From: Pontibacter chinhatensis
GTDB taxonomy: Bacteria; Bacteroidota; Bacteroidia; Cytophagales; Hymenobacteraceae
Direction: 5' to 3'
DNA: 64,000 nt
Assembly (NCBI RefSeq): GCF_900113285.1
Contig: NZ_FOOT01000005.1
Coordinates: 372,001 to 436,000, forward strand
The position numbers and the translations under genes were made by a program. Below the pieces are notes generated by a model. The model was not told where the DNA came from, did not search any database, and saw only the letters and a list, made by a program, of their open reading frames with translations. Each line of letters opens with the position of its first letter. Position 1 is the first letter of the stretch. Positions 17,799 to 25,852 of the stretch are shown piece by piece.

Positions 17799-18212
17799 AT
17801 GAACCCTTTTCACTACGCCTTTAAAATAAAGGACATCGAATCCACCCGTAAATTTTATGTAGACATTTTGGGTTGCCGGGAGGGCCGCAGCTCCGAGCAT
17901 TGGATAGACTTTGACTTCTTCGGGCACCAGCTGTCGGGCCACGTATCGGACAATATTCCGGAGCTGGACTATTGCGGGAAGGTGGACGGCGTGAGCGTGC
18001 CGGTACCGCACTTTGGCTGTATCCTCACCTACGAGCAGTTTGAGCAGGTGCAGGCAAAACTGCAGCAGCACGATATTAAATTTGTGGTAAAGGCGCACAC
18101 GCGCTACGAAGGGCAGGTAGGAGAGCAACGCACTATGTTCGTGCTCGATTTGAGCGGCAACCCGCTGGAGTTTAAAGCCTTCAAGAATCCTGACGAAGTG
18201 TTTGCCTCTTAG
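17799..18212 (+). CDS. VOC (glyoxalase/dioxygenase superfamily) protein
   Basis: This 137-residue protein has the paired beta-alpha-beta-beta-beta modules of the vicinal oxygen chelate fold. The first half has HYAFKIKDIESTRKFYVDIL and the second VLDLSGNPLEFKAF; His5 and a late Glu (in NPLEFKAF) could be metal ligands. The family covers glyoxalases, dioxygenases and antibiotic-binding proteins, so function is open. It lies 3 nt behind the GhrA-like reductase, which suggests a shared role in small aldehyde or hydroxyacid chemistry. Confidence 0.75.
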   Translation: MNPFHYAFKIKDIESTRKFYVDILGCREGRSSEHWIDFDFFGHQLSGHVSDNIPELDYCGKVDGVSVPVPHFGCILTYEQFEQVQAKLQQHDIKFVVKAHTRYEGQVGEQRTMFVLDLSGNPLEFKAFKNPDEVFAS

Positions 18213-18229
18213 TGGGTACCCACACCTAT

Positions 18230-18272
18230 AAAATAGCCCTTATGCCTCTTGCAGGTGTAAGGGCTATTTTTT
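18230..18272. terminator. Bidirectional terminator between VOC gene and anti-sigma gene
   Basis: AAAATAGCCCTTA (18230-18242) pairs with TAAGGGCTATTTT (18258-18270), with T-runs available in both directions. The stop codon of the minus-strand gene (18264-18266) lies inside the hairpin. Confidence 0.8.
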
Positions 18273-19652
18273 GAACTGTATTGTAATTTTTACCTCCTGC
18301 GGTACTGCCTGGCCATTTCGTGTGGCAGGTTTCCAGGCGGGGCCTTCCTGCACCAGGCGCAGCGCCTCCGCATCGCAGGCAGCACAAAGGCTCTCTACCA
18401 CGCGCAGGTGCTGCGGTTTGCCGTTGGTTGCCACCGTAAACGCTATTTTAACCTTTCCCTGCTCCGGTACAGGTCTGCTGTTCTCGCGGAGGTACTTTTT
18501 ATACTTGTTCATCCCCGCTGCGGGCCTTGCTGGTTCAGTTTTCGGGGCGGCAGCGGTGCCGTTCCCTGTCACTACCACCTCGCTCAGGGCACGTTGGTCC
18601 GGCGCAAGCGTGACGTTCGCGGAGGTGTCTTTCCCAGCCAGCGCTCTTTCTGCTGTTTCATAGCCGAGGTAACTGAAGCGCAAAGTATGTTCGCCTGCCG
18701 GCACGGGCAGACTATACTTGCCCGCCTCATCGGTGGTCACGGCGGCTGTCTGGTTCTTCAACGTTACTGCCACTCCCGGGAGCGGCTTGCCCTCCGGCGA
18801 CAGCACCTGCCCCGTAATCAGCTTTTTTCCGGCCGTATTCTCCGGTTTCACAGTGCTGCGCCCCCTGAGGGTTATTCCTACCGCTTTGCCAGCCAGTGCC
18901 TTGGAAACATCCGTGGACTCCGGCGCAAGCGCCATAGCAGGCTTTTGTTCTTGCTGCAAAACGGCAGCAGCGGTGTCATATATAAAAGGTCGGTTTTCTG
19001 TCACATTTTCTACGCCTGCCAAGTACCCCGGTTCAACTGACTTTGCTTCAGAGGCAACAACCTCAGCTTCTGCATCCGTCAAAAATCTTTCCTCCAGCAC
19101 CTCCTGGTCATACACTTCTTCCGCATCCTGTTTTACAACCGGGGAAGTATACTTTCTTCCGGGCACCACCGCGGCTATACTTGCCGCCGGTATCTGCGCA
19201 ACTTCAGCGCTATCCGGTACTGTGGCCGCTGCAGAGGGCAGGGGAGGTATACTTTGTGGCGCGGCGGCAGGCTTCAAGACAGTTTCTTCCTGTGCCAGCT
19301 CCAGCCCCGGCTGCTGCAAAGTATAGTTATAGTATAGCACCAGTATAGCCGAGGTAGCAAGTATAAGTATAGCCGCAGCACGTTGCCAGTACCCAGGCAA
19401 TACTCGCTTTTTCCCCTGTTTTACCCGGGCTCGAATGCGTTGGTTGATATCGGCTACGGCGTCACTGGTCTGCTTCACATCAGAAGCGGCCATGCCTTCG
19501 AGCACGTCTGCACACTGGGCACAGTCCAGCAGGTGCCGCTCCAGCTGATGGTGCAGGGCAGGGGGCAGGTCCCCGTGCTGATACTGCCGAAGCAGCTCCA
19601 GCGAAGGGTGATCGCCGTCTGGCCAAAGTATGTGGTGCTTAGCGCGTGGCAT
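18264..19652 (-). CDS. Anti-sigma-like protein fused to carboxypeptidase-regulatory and TonB C-terminal domains
   Basis: The 462 residues read in order as follows. A zinc-finger-like anti-sigma segment has His40-x3-Cys44-x2-Cys47. A single membrane span lies at residues 92-108. A long low-complexity periplasmic linker follows to about 275. Then come a carboxypeptidase-regulatory-like domain (279-350), EVVVTG at 358-363, and a TonB C-terminal domain (about 384-461). The topology predicts that the N-terminus holds the sigma factor in the cytosol while the rest reaches across the periplasm. The gene overlaps the sigma factor gene upstream by 14 nt. EVVVTG is the TonB-box-like sequence that follows the same domain in SusC-type receptors, so its presence with a TonB domain in one chain is unusual. 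Function is inferred; no direct homologue is named. Confidence 0.7.
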   Translation of the reverse strand: MPRAKHHILWPDGDHPSLELLRQYQHGDLPPALHHQLERHLLDCAQCADVLEGMAASDVKQTSDAVADINQRIRARVKQGKKRVLPGYWQRAAAILILATSAILVLYYNYTLQQPGLELAQEETVLKPAAAPQSIPPLPSAAATVPDSAEVAQIPAASIAAVVPGRKYTSPVVKQDAEEVYDQEVLEERFLTDAEAEVVASEAKSVEPGYLAGVENVTENRPFIYDTAAAVLQQEQKPAMALAPESTDVSKALAGKAVGITLRGRSTVKPENTAGKKLITGQVLSPEGKPLPGVAVTLKNQTAAVTTDEAGKYSLPVPAGEHTLRFSYLGYETAERALAGKDTSANVTLAPDQRALSEVVVTGNGTAAAPKTEPARPAAGMNKYKKYLRENSRPVPEQGKVKIAFTVATNGKPQHLRVVESLCAACDAEALRLVQEGPAWKPATRNGQAVPQEVKITIQFKK

Positions 19653-20238
19653 GGTGCTTTTCCATGTAAATTTTAAGATTGCGTTTTCCGTTCTGGATGT
19701 AGCTTTTTACTTTGCTCAGTTCAAAGCCGGTCAAGTCAGCAATTTCGGCATAGCTTTTCTGCTGCAGGTAAAACAGGTCGATGCAAGTTCCCTGTTCCGC
19801 CGGCAGTTGCTGCAGGGCCTTTCGCAAAAGCTGCTCGGTCTCCTCGGTCTGCTCTGCCTCTGTAAGATGCTGCGGCTCGTGGTTTTCCATAAGCGGGAGC
19901 GCTGTATCTTCCTTGTACGGGCCTGTTACCCCCTTTTGTGCCCGCAGCTTCATCAGGCAGTGGTGTTTGGTGGTGGTGTAGAGCCAGCTTTTAAAATTAC
20001 TTACCTCGTGCTGCAGCAAAGCAGTTGCCAGGTGTTCAAAAAGCTGCATGGTGGCATCCTTGCTTTCTTCCTCCTCCTTCAGGTACTTCAGGCAAACCAG
20101 GTATACCATCTCCGAGTGGCGTTGGAAAAGCTCGCCCAAATGCTCCAGGTCCCCGCTCTGCCGGTACAGGCGCAGCAGCTCCGCATCCGGGGGAGGGGGC
20201 TTGGCGTTGGTGAACAGCTTGAGGAAGAAGGGCAGCAT
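19639..20238 (-). CDS. Sigma-70 family (ECF-like) RNA polymerase sigma factor
   Basis: This 199-residue protein has region 2 at about residues 38-100 (FQRHSEMVYLVCLKYL, then FKSWLYTTTKHHCLMKLR) and region 4 at about 135-195 (LPAEQGTCIDLFYLQQKSYAEIADLTG followed by the VKSYIQNGKRNLK recognition helix; the first stretch shown is split by position 150). It should direct RNA polymerase to a small regulon. It overlaps the downstream anti-sigma gene by 14 nt and is divergent from the von Willebrand A gene, a likely target. Confidence 0.85.
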   Translation of the reverse strand: MLPFFLKLFTNAKPPPPDAELLRLYRQSGDLEHLGELFQRHSEMVYLVCLKYLKEEEESKDATMQLFEHLATALLQHEVSNFKSWLYTTTKHHCLMKLRAQKGVTGPYKEDTALPLMENHEPQHLTEAEQTEETEQLLRKALQQLPAEQGTCIDLFYLQQKSYAEIADLTGFELSKVKSYIQNGKRNLKIYMEKHHATR

Positions 20239-20335
20239 CAGGAGGATCGTTTCCTAAATAAACTAAATTTTTTTCAGACCGGCTTATGGAAAAGCTTTGG
20301 CGGCTGCATCCTATAGGAAACAAACGCACAAAGCC

Positions 20336-22195
20336 ATGAAAAAACAACTCTACACCTTGCTGCTGGCCCTGCTGATGCTGGGGCTGCACGCGCATGCACA
20401 GTCCGTTACCGTAACGGGCACCGTCACCGATGCCGCCAACGGAGCCCCGCTGCCAGGGGTATCTGTCACAGAAAAAGGAACAAAATCGGGTGTCGCCACA
20501 GACCAATTTGGCAAGTATAGCCTGCAAGTAAGCGGAGAAAAGGCTATACTTGTTTTCCGGTTCATCGGCTACCAGACCCAGGAAGTGAAGGTCGGAAAAA
20601 GGCAGGCGGTGGATGTGCAGCTTCAGGTCGAAACCCATACTTTACAGGAGGTAGTGGTGACAGAATCTGTCAATGCTAAAGGTATAAGGTTGAGAGGTGT
20701 CGCGGCCGGGGTGGCCGTGCAGGAGCAAAGAAACGCCTATGTTGCCTACGACCGGGAGGTGCTGCACAACACGGAGAATTACAGTCAGATACAGGAAAGC
20801 AGGTTTCAGGAGGCCAGAAAAGCCCCGCTTTCCACCTTCTCCATCGATGTGGACCGAGCCTCTTACAGCAACGTGCGCCGCTTCCTGCAACAGGGGCAAA
20901 AGCCACCGGTAGATGCCGTGCGCATCGAGGAAATGGTCAATTACTTCTCCTACGATTATCCGCAGCCAACCGGCGAGGCGCCCTTTGCCGTGTACACCGA
21001 ACTTTCCCAATGCCCCTGGAACAAAGAGAATCAGCTGCTGCACATCGGCTTGCAGGGGAAGAAAATTGCAACTGATAACCTGCCGCCTTCCAACCTGGTG
21101 TTTCTGCTGGATGTGTCCGGTTCCATGGCCTCGCCAGACAAACTGCCGCTGCTCAAATCCGGTCTAAACCTGCTGGTGGACCAGCTGCGCCCGCAGGATA
21201 GGGTAGCCATCGTGGTATACGCCGGTGCCGCCGGGCTGGTGCTGCCCTCCACACCCGGAAACCAGAAAGAGAAAATATGGCAGGCCCTGGATAAACTGGA
21301 AGCCGGGGGCTCTACGGCCGGTGGCGCAGGTATAAACCTGGCCTACCAGGTAGCGCAGGAGCAGTTTATGAAAGGAGGCAATAACCGGATTATACTGGCC
21401 ACAGACGGTGACTTTAACGTGGGCGTGAGCAGCGATGGGGCGCTGAACCGGCTGATTGAGGAGAAGCGCGAATCCGGCATTTTTCTGACCGTGCTGGGGT
21501 TCGGAACCGGCAATCTAAAAGACTCCCGCATGGAGCAACTGGCCAATAAAGGCAACGGCAACTACGCCTACATCGACAATATCCTGGAAGCGAAAAAAGT
21601 GTTTATCAACGAGTTTGGCGGCACCCTGTTCACCATCGCCAAAGATGTAAAGTTGCAGCTTGAGTTCAATCCGGCCAAGGTAAAAGCTTACCGCCTGATT
21701 GGCTATGAAAACCGCACCCTGCAGAGCGAGGATTTTAACGATGACAAAAAAGATGCGGGAGAGCTGGGAGCCGGCCATACCGTCACGGCCCTCTACGAGA
21801 TTGTGCCGGTCAGTGCCAGGGGGACCAAAACAGCCTCGGTGGATGAGCTCAGGTACCAGCAATCGCAGCTGAACAAGCAAGCCACCGATACAGACGAACT
21901 CCTGACACTGAAGCTGCGCTACAAAGATCCGGAAGGCAGCCGAAGCAAGCTCATCACCACCACGGTTTCCGGCAAGGCCACGGTGCAGCCAGGGCAGACC
22001 TCCGATAATTTCCGGTTTGCGGCGGCGGTAGCTTCCTTCGGCATGCTGCTCCGCGATTCCGAATTCAAGGGAAACGCCACTTACGCCCAGGTGCTGGAGC
22101 TGGCGCAAAGCGCCCTTGGCAACGACGCGGAAGGCTACCGCGCCGAGTTTATCAAGCTCGTAAAGTCCAGGACACTGCTGAGCGACCGGCGCTAA
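20336..22195 (+). CDS. Secreted von Willebrand A (YfbK-like) protein with carboxypeptidase-regulatory domain
   Basis: I start at ATG 20336 (619 residues), which gives a clean signal peptide (MKKQLYTLLLALLMLGL, ending in HAHAQ). An in-frame start 39 nt upstream would spoil it. A carboxypeptidase-regulatory-like domain spans about residues 24-100 and ends in LQEVVVTE. After a linker comes the N-terminal domain found with YfbK-type VWA proteins, then the VWA domain with the MIDAS motif D259-V-S-G-S, and a C-terminal DUF3520-like region. It is probably an exported protein that binds partners through a metal site. It is divergent from the sigma/anti-sigma pair, and both this protein and the anti-sigma carry the same regulatory domain and EVVVT segment. 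Confidence 0.85.
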   Translation: MKKQLYTLLLALLMLGLHAHAQSVTVTGTVTDAANGAPLPGVSVTEKGTKSGVATDQFGKYSLQVSGEKAILVFRFIGYQTQEVKVGKRQAVDVQLQVETHTLQEVVVTESVNAKGIRLRGVAAGVAVQEQRNAYVAYDREVLHNTENYSQIQESRFQEARKAPLSTFSIDVDRASYSNVRRFLQQGQKPPVDAVRIEEMVNYFSYDYPQPTGEAPFAVYTELSQCPWNKENQLLHIGLQGKKIATDNLPPSNLVFLLDVSGSMASPDKLPLLKSGLNLLVDQLRPQDRVAIVVYAGAAGLVLPSTPGNQKEKIWQALDKLEAGGSTAGGAGINLAYQVAQEQFMKGGNNRIILATDGDFNVGVSSDGALNRLIEEKRESGIFLTVLGFGTGNLKDSRMEQLANKGNGNYAYIDNILEAKKVFINEFGGTLFTIAKDVKLQLEFNPAKVKAYRLIGYENRTLQSEDFNDDKKDAGELGAGHTVTALYEIVPVSARGTKTASVDELRYQQSQLNKQATDTDELLTLKLRYKDPEGSRSKLITTTVSGKATVQPGQTSDNFRFAAAVASFGMLLRDSEFKGNATYAQVLELAQSALGNDAEGYRAEFIKLVKSRTLLSDRR

Positions 22196-22217
22196 TTTCT
22201 TATTGCCTGTAAATAGC

Positions 22218-22260
22218 AAGGGTAGCTTACCTCTGATAAGCTACCCTTGGTCTGTTGTTG
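22218..22260 (+). terminator. Hairpin after the VWA gene
   Basis: AAGGGTAGCTTA (22218-22229) pairs perfectly with TAAGCTACCCTT (22237-22248), loop CCTCTGA. Only a weak T-rich tail follows. Confidence 0.6.
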
Positions 22261-22324
22261 AAAGTATAAAATCGGCCTCTGCGCCTGCTGGTAAGTATAA
22301 ACTTTAGCGGACGAAGAGGCCGAT
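22261..22324 (-). terminator. Likely terminator of the 145-residue minus-strand gene
   Basis: ATCGGCCTCT (22271-22280) pairs with AGAGGCCGAT (22315-22324). On the minus strand the stem is followed by TTTTATACTTT. Confidence 0.5.
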
Positions 22325-22344
22325 TTAGTAAAACCAAGTATAAA

Positions 22345-22782
22345 CTACCGGCCTTTCCTGCCGCGCCCTTTTTGCTGCTGCTTTTTCTGCTTGATGTACT
22401 CTGCCTTCAGTTCCTTAAACTCCTCGTTCGAAACCGTCACCGTGTAGTAGAGTGAGGAGAGGATCGTTATGTCCAGGTCAAAATCGTATTCTATACTTAG
22501 CGAGAGCTGCTTTTCGGGGTTCAGCACATAGGCATCGTCTACGATATCATACACCTCAAACTCATACTCGCCTTCCTCCAGCAACGGGTTCTGAATGCGG
22601 GCCAGCCGGTCACCCGTGATCACGATTGGCTCGGCTAGTTCCACTTCCAAGTCGAAGGGCTGAATAAAGCGGCCGTCCTTTTTATGGGTCACATACTCTA
22701 CCTTGCTGATGTGCAGGGCAATGTCCTGGTTCTTGTTCTCGCGGCTATACTTAATGTCGTGGATGTTTCCGATCAGCTTCAT
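22345..22782 (-). CDS. Conserved-looking hypothetical protein, basic C-terminus
   Basis: A 145-residue protein that I do not recognise. It lacks a signal peptide or membrane span. The body looks rich in beta strands with alternating acidic and hydrophobic residues (ALHISKVEYVTHK, LEVELAEPIVITG, LSIEYDFDLDITIL). The tail from about residue 127 is Lys/Gln/Arg/Gly-rich and ends in KGRGRKGR, which could bind nucleic acid. It stands alone on the minus strand between the VWA gene and the two-component genes, with its own promoter region. Confidence 0.6.
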   Translation of the reverse strand: MKLIGNIHDIKYSRENKNQDIALHISKVEYVTHKKDGRFIQPFDLEVELAEPIVITGDRLARIQNPLLEEGEYEFEVYDIVDDAYVLNPEKQLSLSIEYDFDLDITILSSLYYTVTVSNEEFKELKAEYIKQKKQQQKGRGRKGR

Positions 22783-22868
22783 AGGCTTCTGTGCTTTGCT
22801 GGTGCAAAGGTAGTTAATAAAGCAGGACGATGCAGCTATAAGAGTGGGTGCAGGAAAGTATAAATCGC

Positions 22869-24227
22869 TTACCGGTTACCCGGAAAGCGCAGCAGAAAAG
22901 CAGTGCCCACACCCTCCGCCGACTGCACTTGGATGGAGCCTTGATGCAGCATGAGGATCTGCTTGCACAAACTCAGGCCGATGCCGGTGCCGTTTTTGCG
23001 GGTACTGAAGAAAGGGATGAAGATTTTCTCCTGCACCTCGCGCGCCATCCCGATGCCGTTGTCCTCCATTTTGACGAATGTACTCTCCCCGGAAGCATAA
23101 GCGGACAGAACGATGGTGGGTTCCGGCACGTTTTTCACCGCCTCGATGGCGTTTACCAGCAGGTTGATGAGCACCTGGTCGAGCAGGTTTTTATCGGCCT
23201 GCAGGCGTATGGCGGGGTCTTCCAGGATGAACTCCAGCGAAATGTTTTTCTGAGCCAGCGTGGGGTGCATGAGATGCTCCAGGTTCGTGAACACTTCCTG
23301 CACCGAAACATCGGCCACGTTGAGCTTGGTGATGCGGTTCAGGTTACGGTATACTTCGGCAAAGCGCAGCAGGCCCAGGCTCCGGTTTTTGATCGTGCTC
23401 ACGCTCAACTCAAAATCCTCCATGTCGTGCGCCGAAGGGCCGGCGGCGGCCGTCTCATGCAGGCGGGTTTTCAGCGTGTCGGCCAGCGAGGCAATGGGGG
23501 CCACCGAGTTCATGATCTCGTGGGTGAGCACGTTCAGCAGCTTTTGCCAGGCCCGGGATTCGGTCTCGTCCAGGGCCTCGCTCACGTTCTGGAAGGCCAC
23601 CAGTTTATAGGTGCGGTCCTCGCTGCGGAAAGCCGTGGCCGAGAGCAGCACTTTCAGGGTGCTCTTCTCAAAATTCGACGTGTACGCCGTGGCGATTCTG
23701 GAGCGCCCGGGTTGCAGCTCCTGCACGGCCCGGTACAGCTCCTCGTCCCTTTTCTCCAGGTGGTGGATTGTTTTCATGTAGGGCAGGTGCAGGAGCTTTT
23801 TCAGGGAGTCATTCAGCAGCACCACCTCGCCGCTTTCGACGTCATACGACAGGATGCCGGTGTCTACCAGCTCCATGATTTTCTGGAGGTGCAGGTGCTG
23901 GCTTTCCTTTTCCTTGTTTATACTTTTCAGGGTGGAGTTAATCTCGTTAAAGCCCTTGTGGAGCAGTTGCAGCCTGGCGTTCGGGTACTGCTCGTTGTAG
24001 TACCTGGAGAAGTCGCGGTAATGGACCGACTCGATGAACTGGCCCAGTTCGTCCTGCGCCTTCCGGACGTAGCGGGTCAGGTCAACGACTTGGTACACGA
24101 TGAGGGGAAGTATAAACACGAGCGCCTCCGACCAGCCGTTCAGGATAGCGATCGCCGGCGTGCTCAGGGTAAGCAGGAGCAGGGCCACCCGCCACGTGAT
24201 GCTCCAGTCCGGTTGCTTAAAGCCCAT
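22869..24227 (-). CDS. Membrane sensor histidine kinase (NtrY/NtrB-like)
   Basis: The 452 residues start with two membrane spans (about 13-30 and 34-50). A helical linker and a PAS-like domain (about 115-215) follow. The dimerisation helix carries His236 in LTHEIMN, the phosphorylated residue. The ATP-binding domain shows the N-box NLLVNAIEAV, G1 box MEDNGIGMA and G2 box GTGIGLSLCKQIL. Its gene start overlaps the end of the upstream response regulator gene by 11 nt, so the two form an operon, and it should phosphorylate that regulator. The signal is unknown. The short periplasmic loop suggests it senses a membrane or cytosolic cue. Confidence 0.88.
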   Translation of the reverse strand: MGFKQPDWSITWRVALLLLTLSTPAIAILNGWSEALVFILPLIVYQVVDLTRYVRKAQDELGQFIESVHYRDFSRYYNEQYPNARLQLLHKGFNEINSTLKSINKEKESQHLHLQKIMELVDTGILSYDVESGEVVLLNDSLKKLLHLPYMKTIHHLEKRDEELYRAVQELQPGRSRIATAYTSNFEKSTLKVLLSATAFRSEDRTYKLVAFQNVSEALDETESRAWQKLLNVLTHEIMNSVAPIASLADTLKTRLHETAAAGPSAHDMEDFELSVSTIKNRSLGLLRFAEVYRNLNRITKLNVADVSVQEVFTNLEHLMHPTLAQKNISLEFILEDPAIRLQADKNLLDQVLINLLVNAIEAVKNVPEPTIVLSAYASGESTFVKMEDNGIGMAREVQEKIFIPFFSTRKNGTGIGLSLCKQILMLHQGSIQVQSAEGVGTAFLLRFPGNR

Positions 24228-25575
24228 ACTTGCCTAATCGTCGGTACAGGGAGGTGCGCGTAATACCCAGCTCTTTGGAGGCTCGGGTCAGGTTGCCGCC
24301 GTGCTTCTGCAGCACCCGGTTGATGGTGGCCCGCTCCAGTTCCTCCAGGTTGCTCTCCTCCGTTAGCTTTTCCGCCACGGGGGCTGCCTCGATGGGGGAG
24401 AAGAGGATGTCGTCGGGCTGCAGCACGGGGCCATCGGCCATGATCACGGCGCGCTCCATGGCATACTGCAACTCCCGCACGTTACCCGGGAAGTGGTACT
24501 GCAGCAGTTTCTCCTGGGCGGCCTTGCTCAGCTCCGGCACCGGCTTCATGTACTTGTCGGCGTATACGGCGGCAAAATGGTTGGCCAGCAGCAGAATGTC
24601 CTTGCCCCGCTTGCGCAGCGGCGGTATGGTGATCTCCACGGTGTTGATGCGGTAGATGAGGTCTTTTCGGAAGCGGGACTCATTGGCCAGCTCAGGGAGC
24701 GGCACGTTGGTGGCGCAAAGCAGACGCACGTCGATAGGGATGGGGTCGTTGGTGCCCAGGCGGATGATCTGCCGGTTTTGCAGTACGCTGAGCAGCTTGG
24801 CCTGCTGGTGCAGCGAGATGTTGCCGATCTCATCCAGGAAAATCGTGCCGCCGCTGGCTGCCTCAAAGCGGCCCGGGCGGTCTTCGCGGGCATCGGTAAA
24901 GGCGCCTTTCTTGTGTCCGAACAGCTCGCTCTCAAAAAGCGATTCGGTCAGCGCACCTACATCCACTTTCACAAAAGGCCTGCTGGCGCGGAGGGAGTAC
25001 TGGTGAATCGCCTTGGCCACCAATTCCTTGCCCGTGCCGTTTTCCCCCAGAATCAGGATGTTGGCATCCGTTGGGGCTACTTTTTTGATTTTCAGGAAAA
25101 TATCCTGCATTGCCTCTGACTCACCCAACAGTTCTGTGCCAAAGATTTCGGTGGTGTTTTTTGCCGCGCTGGAAGCATCGCCCTTGCTTTTCTTCCCAAC
25201 AGCATCGGCCAGTACCGTGAGCAGCTTTTCATTGTGCCAGGGTTTCACCACAAAGTCGGCGGCGCCTTCTTTCAGCGAGCGGATGGCTAGGTCAATGTCG
25301 CCATAGGCTGTGATCATCACCACTGCCACTTCGGGTTTTAGCTCTTTTATTTTCCGGAGCCAGTATAAACCCTCGTTGCCCGTGTTCAGCGCGCTCTTAA
25401 AGTTCATGTCCAGCAGGATCAGGTCGAAAGACTGTTGCCGGAGCAAGCCGGGCAGCAGGTCGGGGTTTTTCTCCGCCACAATATCCCGCACGTGTGGCCG
25501 CAGCAGCAACCGTACAGCGGTCAACACATCTGTATCATCATCAACAACCAGTACGGAAGCCTTTTTTAACTGCAT
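24217..25575 (-). CDS. NtrC-family sigma-54-dependent response regulator
   Basis: I start at ATG 25575 (452 residues). A longer frame to 25767 would cross the divergent regulatory region. The receiver domain is at residues 1-120 with phospho-acceptor Asp56 and the acidic triad at 12-14. The AAA+ domain has Walker A GENGTGKE and the sigma-54 contact loop as GAFTDA instead of the commonest GAFTGA. A Fis-type helix-turn-helix closes the protein (NLTRASKELGITRTSLYRRL). Its gene overlaps the kinase gene by 11 nt. The divergent permease gene has a sigma-54 promoter and two upstream sites, so this regulator very probably controls it. Confidence 0.92.
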   Translation of the reverse strand: MQLKKASVLVVDDDTDVLTAVRLLLRPHVRDIVAEKNPDLLPGLLRQQSFDLILLDMNFKSALNTGNEGLYWLRKIKELKPEVAVVMITAYGDIDLAIRSLKEGAADFVVKPWHNEKLLTVLADAVGKKSKGDASSAAKNTTEIFGTELLGESEAMQDIFLKIKKVAPTDANILILGENGTGKELVAKAIHQYSLRASRPFVKVDVGALTESLFESELFGHKKGAFTDAREDRPGRFEAASGGTIFLDEIGNISLHQQAKLLSVLQNRQIIRLGTNDPIPIDVRLLCATNVPLPELANESRFRKDLIYRINTVEITIPPLRKRGKDILLLANHFAAVYADKYMKPVPELSKAAQEKLLQYHFPGNVRELQYAMERAVIMADGPVLQPDDILFSPIEAAPVAEKLTEESNLEELERATINRVLQKHGGNLTRASKELGITRTSLYRRLGKYGL

Positions 25576-25672
25576 AGCTGTAGGATTATAGAGCCTAAAT
25601 AAACTATAATTGTGCCATTGATGCAAAGTCCTCAATTTGAGCAGCAAGACCAATAGCCGCCAACCTATATGC

Positions 25673-25708
25673 GTGCGATTTCGCACACTTGTTGCGCGAT
25701 TCTGCACA
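25673..25708 (+). promoter_or_regulatory. Two upstream activator sites for the NtrC-type regulator
   Basis: Site 1 is the perfect inverted repeat GTGCGA-TT-TCGCAC (25673-25686). Site 2 (25695-25708, CGCGATTCTGCACA) matches site 1 (25674-25687) at 11 of 14 positions. The sites are 21 bp apart, two helical turns, and lie about 55-90 bp upstream of a sigma-54 promoter, as expected for an NtrC-family dimer pair. The binding protein is inferred. Confidence 0.65.
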
Positions 25709-25761
25709 GGGCCAAAGTATAAAATGCTGGTAACTGGCTGATTTAGAAGGATATTTCGTTT

Positions 25762-25777
25762 TGGCATTGCCTGTGCA
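25762..25777 (+). promoter_or_regulatory. Sigma-54 (-24/-12) promoter of the FtsX-like permease
   Basis: TGGCATTGCCTGTGCA fits the consensus TGGCAC-N5-TTGCA, with GG (25763-25764) and GC (25775-25776) separated by the required 10 nt. Transcription would begin near 25788, upstream of the ATG at 25853. Confidence 0.75.
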
Positions 25778-25852
25778 GCCGTGATAGTGCAGCTCTCTCA
25801 GACTTTCTTATTCTCTCTGGCGCTGCTGCATGTTCCCTTAACCAAAAAAGCT

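Noticed and set aside
22848..24263. A 471-codon plus-strand frame
   Set aside because: It lies opposite the histidine kinase gene, has no recognisable domain, and the kinase frame carries full catalytic motifs. It is a codon-bias shadow.
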